Shown here: piece after piece, positions 63,109 through 64,000 of the stretch
How the letters are laid out: the number at the start of each line of letters is the position of its first letter
Position numbering within the stretch: the stretch's first letter is position 1
From: Oscillospiraceae bacterium
GTDB lineage: Bacteria; Bacillota; Clostridia; Oscillospirales; Acutalibacteraceae
Length of the DNA: 64,000 nt
Assembly: GCA_015066445.1 (NCBI GenBank)
Contig: SVOK01000001.1
Location: forward strand, 1-64,000
Direction of reading: 5' to 3'
Notes under the pieces: generated by a model
The model's input: only the letters and a program-made list of their open reading frames with translations
The model's database searches: none
Told to the model about the DNA's origin: nothing
Position numbers and translations under genes: made by a program

Positions 63109-63770
63109 ATTTTTTCTACAACCTCGCCGGCTTTTTTATAGATACTGTTTGGCGGGATATAACCTCTTACACTTGAAAGAGGATAAATATTTGAGTTTTT
63201 GCCGATAACTGTGCCGGGATTAAGCACAGAGCCGCAGCCAACCTCAACATTATCTCCCACCATAGCTCCGAATTTTTTGAGCCCTGTTTCTATTACCTCA
63301 TCACCTGATTTAAGCTTAACTAAGCTCTTATCAGACTTCACATTTGATGTAATAGCGCCAGCCCCTAAATGCGAGCCTGTTCCAAGCACAGAATCTCCAA
63401 CATAATTATAATGCGGCACCTGCACACGCTCTATTAAAACAACATTTTTAAGCTCTGTAGAATTACCCACAACGCAGTTACTTCCTATAAAAGCGTTTCC
63501 TCTTATAAATGCACAATGACGTATTTCCGAATTTTCTCCTATTATGCAAGGTCCTGTAATAGAAGCCGAAGCCGCCACCTTAGCAGACTTTGCGATCCAA
63601 ATATTTTCACCCTTGTTCTCATAAATGCCGCTATCTAACATAGGACCAATTTTTTTAATAAAATCTCCTATTTTGGGCAATACCTCAAAAGCAAATTGAA
63701 CATCATCAAAAAGAGGAGCAATAAGCCTGTTTTCTAAATCAAATAATTCCTTAACAGTAATACCTTTCAT
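63105..63770 (-). CDS. Left-handed beta-helix (hexapeptide) protein, GlmU-C-like
   Basis: The 221-residue protein is mostly a left-handed beta helix of hexapeptide repeats (about 55-215: IWIAKSAKVAASASITGPC, GENSEIRHCAFIRGNAFIG, VGCGSVLNPGTVIGKNSNI). It resembles the C-terminal half of GlmU and related sugar nucleotide acyltransferases, with a YVGDSVLGTGSHLGAG turn, but lacks the pyrophosphorylase domain. It starts at ATG behind AAAGGAG and heads the six-gene operon. Confidence 0.8.
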   Translation of the reverse strand: MKGITVKELFDLENRLIAPLFDDVQFAFEVLPKIGDFIKKIGPMLDSGIYENKGENIWIAKSAKVAASASITGPCIIGENSEIRHCAFIRGNAFIGSNCVVGNSTELKNVVLIERVQVPHYNYVGDSVLGTGSHLGAGAITSNVKSDKSLVKLKSGDEVIETGLKKFGAMVGDNVEVGCGSVLNPGTVIGKNSNIYPLSSVRGYIPPNSIYKKAGEVVEKI

Positions 63771-63864
63771 ACTGTATCTCCTTTCTTAATCAAATATTTA
63801 AACAATTATACATTGTAATTATAACAAATATATTAATTTTTTTCAACAATTTATATCTTTCCTA

Positions 63865-63893
63865 TTGTAAAATTTTTTGATTTGTGTTAAAAT
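63865..63893 (+). promoter_or_regulatory. Promoter of the SRP RNA gene
   Basis: TTGTAA (63865-63870), a 17-base spacer and TAAAAT (63888-63893) place the start near 63900. Confidence 0.6.
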
Positions 63894-63899
63894 AACTGT

Positions 63900-64000
63900 A
63901 AATGATGGCTTATTGCGTATCTAAGTGTGCGAATGGGCGGGTCCTGTGCGACGGGACACTACGAACCATGTCAGGCGGGGAACCGAGCAGCATTAAGTAG
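63900..64000 (+). ncRNA. ffs: Signal recognition particle RNA (cut by window end)
   Basis: The stretch holds the SRP RNA domain IV core: ACCATGTCAGGCGGGGAACC followed by GAGCAGCATT, with CTAC and GTAG closing the helix around it. The RNA scaffolds Ffh for membrane protein targeting. The 3' part lies beyond the window, so I cannot tell the small (about 100-base) from the large type; the short 5' part suggests the small form. Confidence 0.88.

Overview
The window is a stretch of chromosome from a spore-forming member of the Clostridia (Bacillota), most likely an Oscillospirales/Ruminococcaceae-type gut bacterium. The evidence is the spoIIA operon (spoIIAA-spoIIAB-sigF), a YtvI-like sporulation membrane protein, a cdaA-cdaR pair, recD2, HPr with the regulatory Ser46, a T-box leader, and many glycosidases. 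DNA is AT-rich between genes, with classical TTGACA/TATAAT promoters and intrinsic terminators. No phage, transposase, plasmid or CRISPR genes are visible, so most of the window is ordinary core chromosome. Species cannot be named from this.

Layout. 1-2954: an rRNA-type promoter firing leftward out of the window, spoIIA operon and folC. 3060-7140: GH20 hexosaminidase, a 230-aa protein and a Gfo/Idh oxidoreductase, with a divergent AraC regulator. 7212-8905: rimM-trmD, then HPr. 9019-9585: tRNA-Pro(GGG) surrounded by broken copies of itself and a 100-bp direct repeat. 9715-13633: metF, a separate MetH activation protein and metH. 13717-16286: iron uptake genes feoA, feoB and a Cys-rich membrane peptide, with three copies of a GTTAGC-N4-GCTAAC palindrome. 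17186-19263: class II aldolase and an HTH-PfkB kinase fusion. 19509-21902: ktrB-ktrA and a C39-like peptidase. 21996-31195 (minus): mreB-like, comF and recD2; a small membrane protein; cdaR/cdaA; cysteine desulfurase with a DUF3343 protein; YtvI-like permease. 31366-34419: hom-lysC-DUF4364. 34466-37291: GH2 beta-galactosidase. 37429-45301: the whole arginine route from acetylglutamate, argG-argH-argC-argJ-argB-argD-argF, behind a promoter carrying ArgR boxes. 45508-47147: trpB behind a tryptophan T-box. 47271-47951: a divergent XRE regulator/DUF2493 pair. 47998-51069: rpsO-pnp with a palindromic element between them. 51137-57993: MFS transporter, RpiR regulator and a kinase-nanE-murQ-GH42 operon for amino sugar salvage. 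58057-63770 (minus): a tightly packed six-gene operon (hexapeptide protein, NUDIX, RING/DUF2628-like, zinc-ribbon membrane protein, HAD phosphatase, GH32). 63900-64000: the start of the SRP RNA gene, cut by the window end.

How genes fit together. Several blocks are self-contained pathways with readable control: arginine synthesis (ArgR boxes inside the promoter spacer), tryptophan (T-box with a UGG specifier), ferrous iron uptake (palindrome just after the feoA -10 box), and amino sugar recycling (two TGAAA-N5-TTTCA palindromes around the operon promoter, next to an RpiR gene). Methionine synthase is split, with its reactivation domain on a separate upstream gene.

The least explained parts are the tRNA-Pro repeat region, the folded element between rpsO and pnp, the six-gene RING/zinc-ribbon operon, the HTH-PfkB fusion and the XRE/DUF2493 pair. 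None of these is proven to be a new system; they are the places to look first. Start codons given here were often moved inward from the longest frame to match a ribosome binding site.
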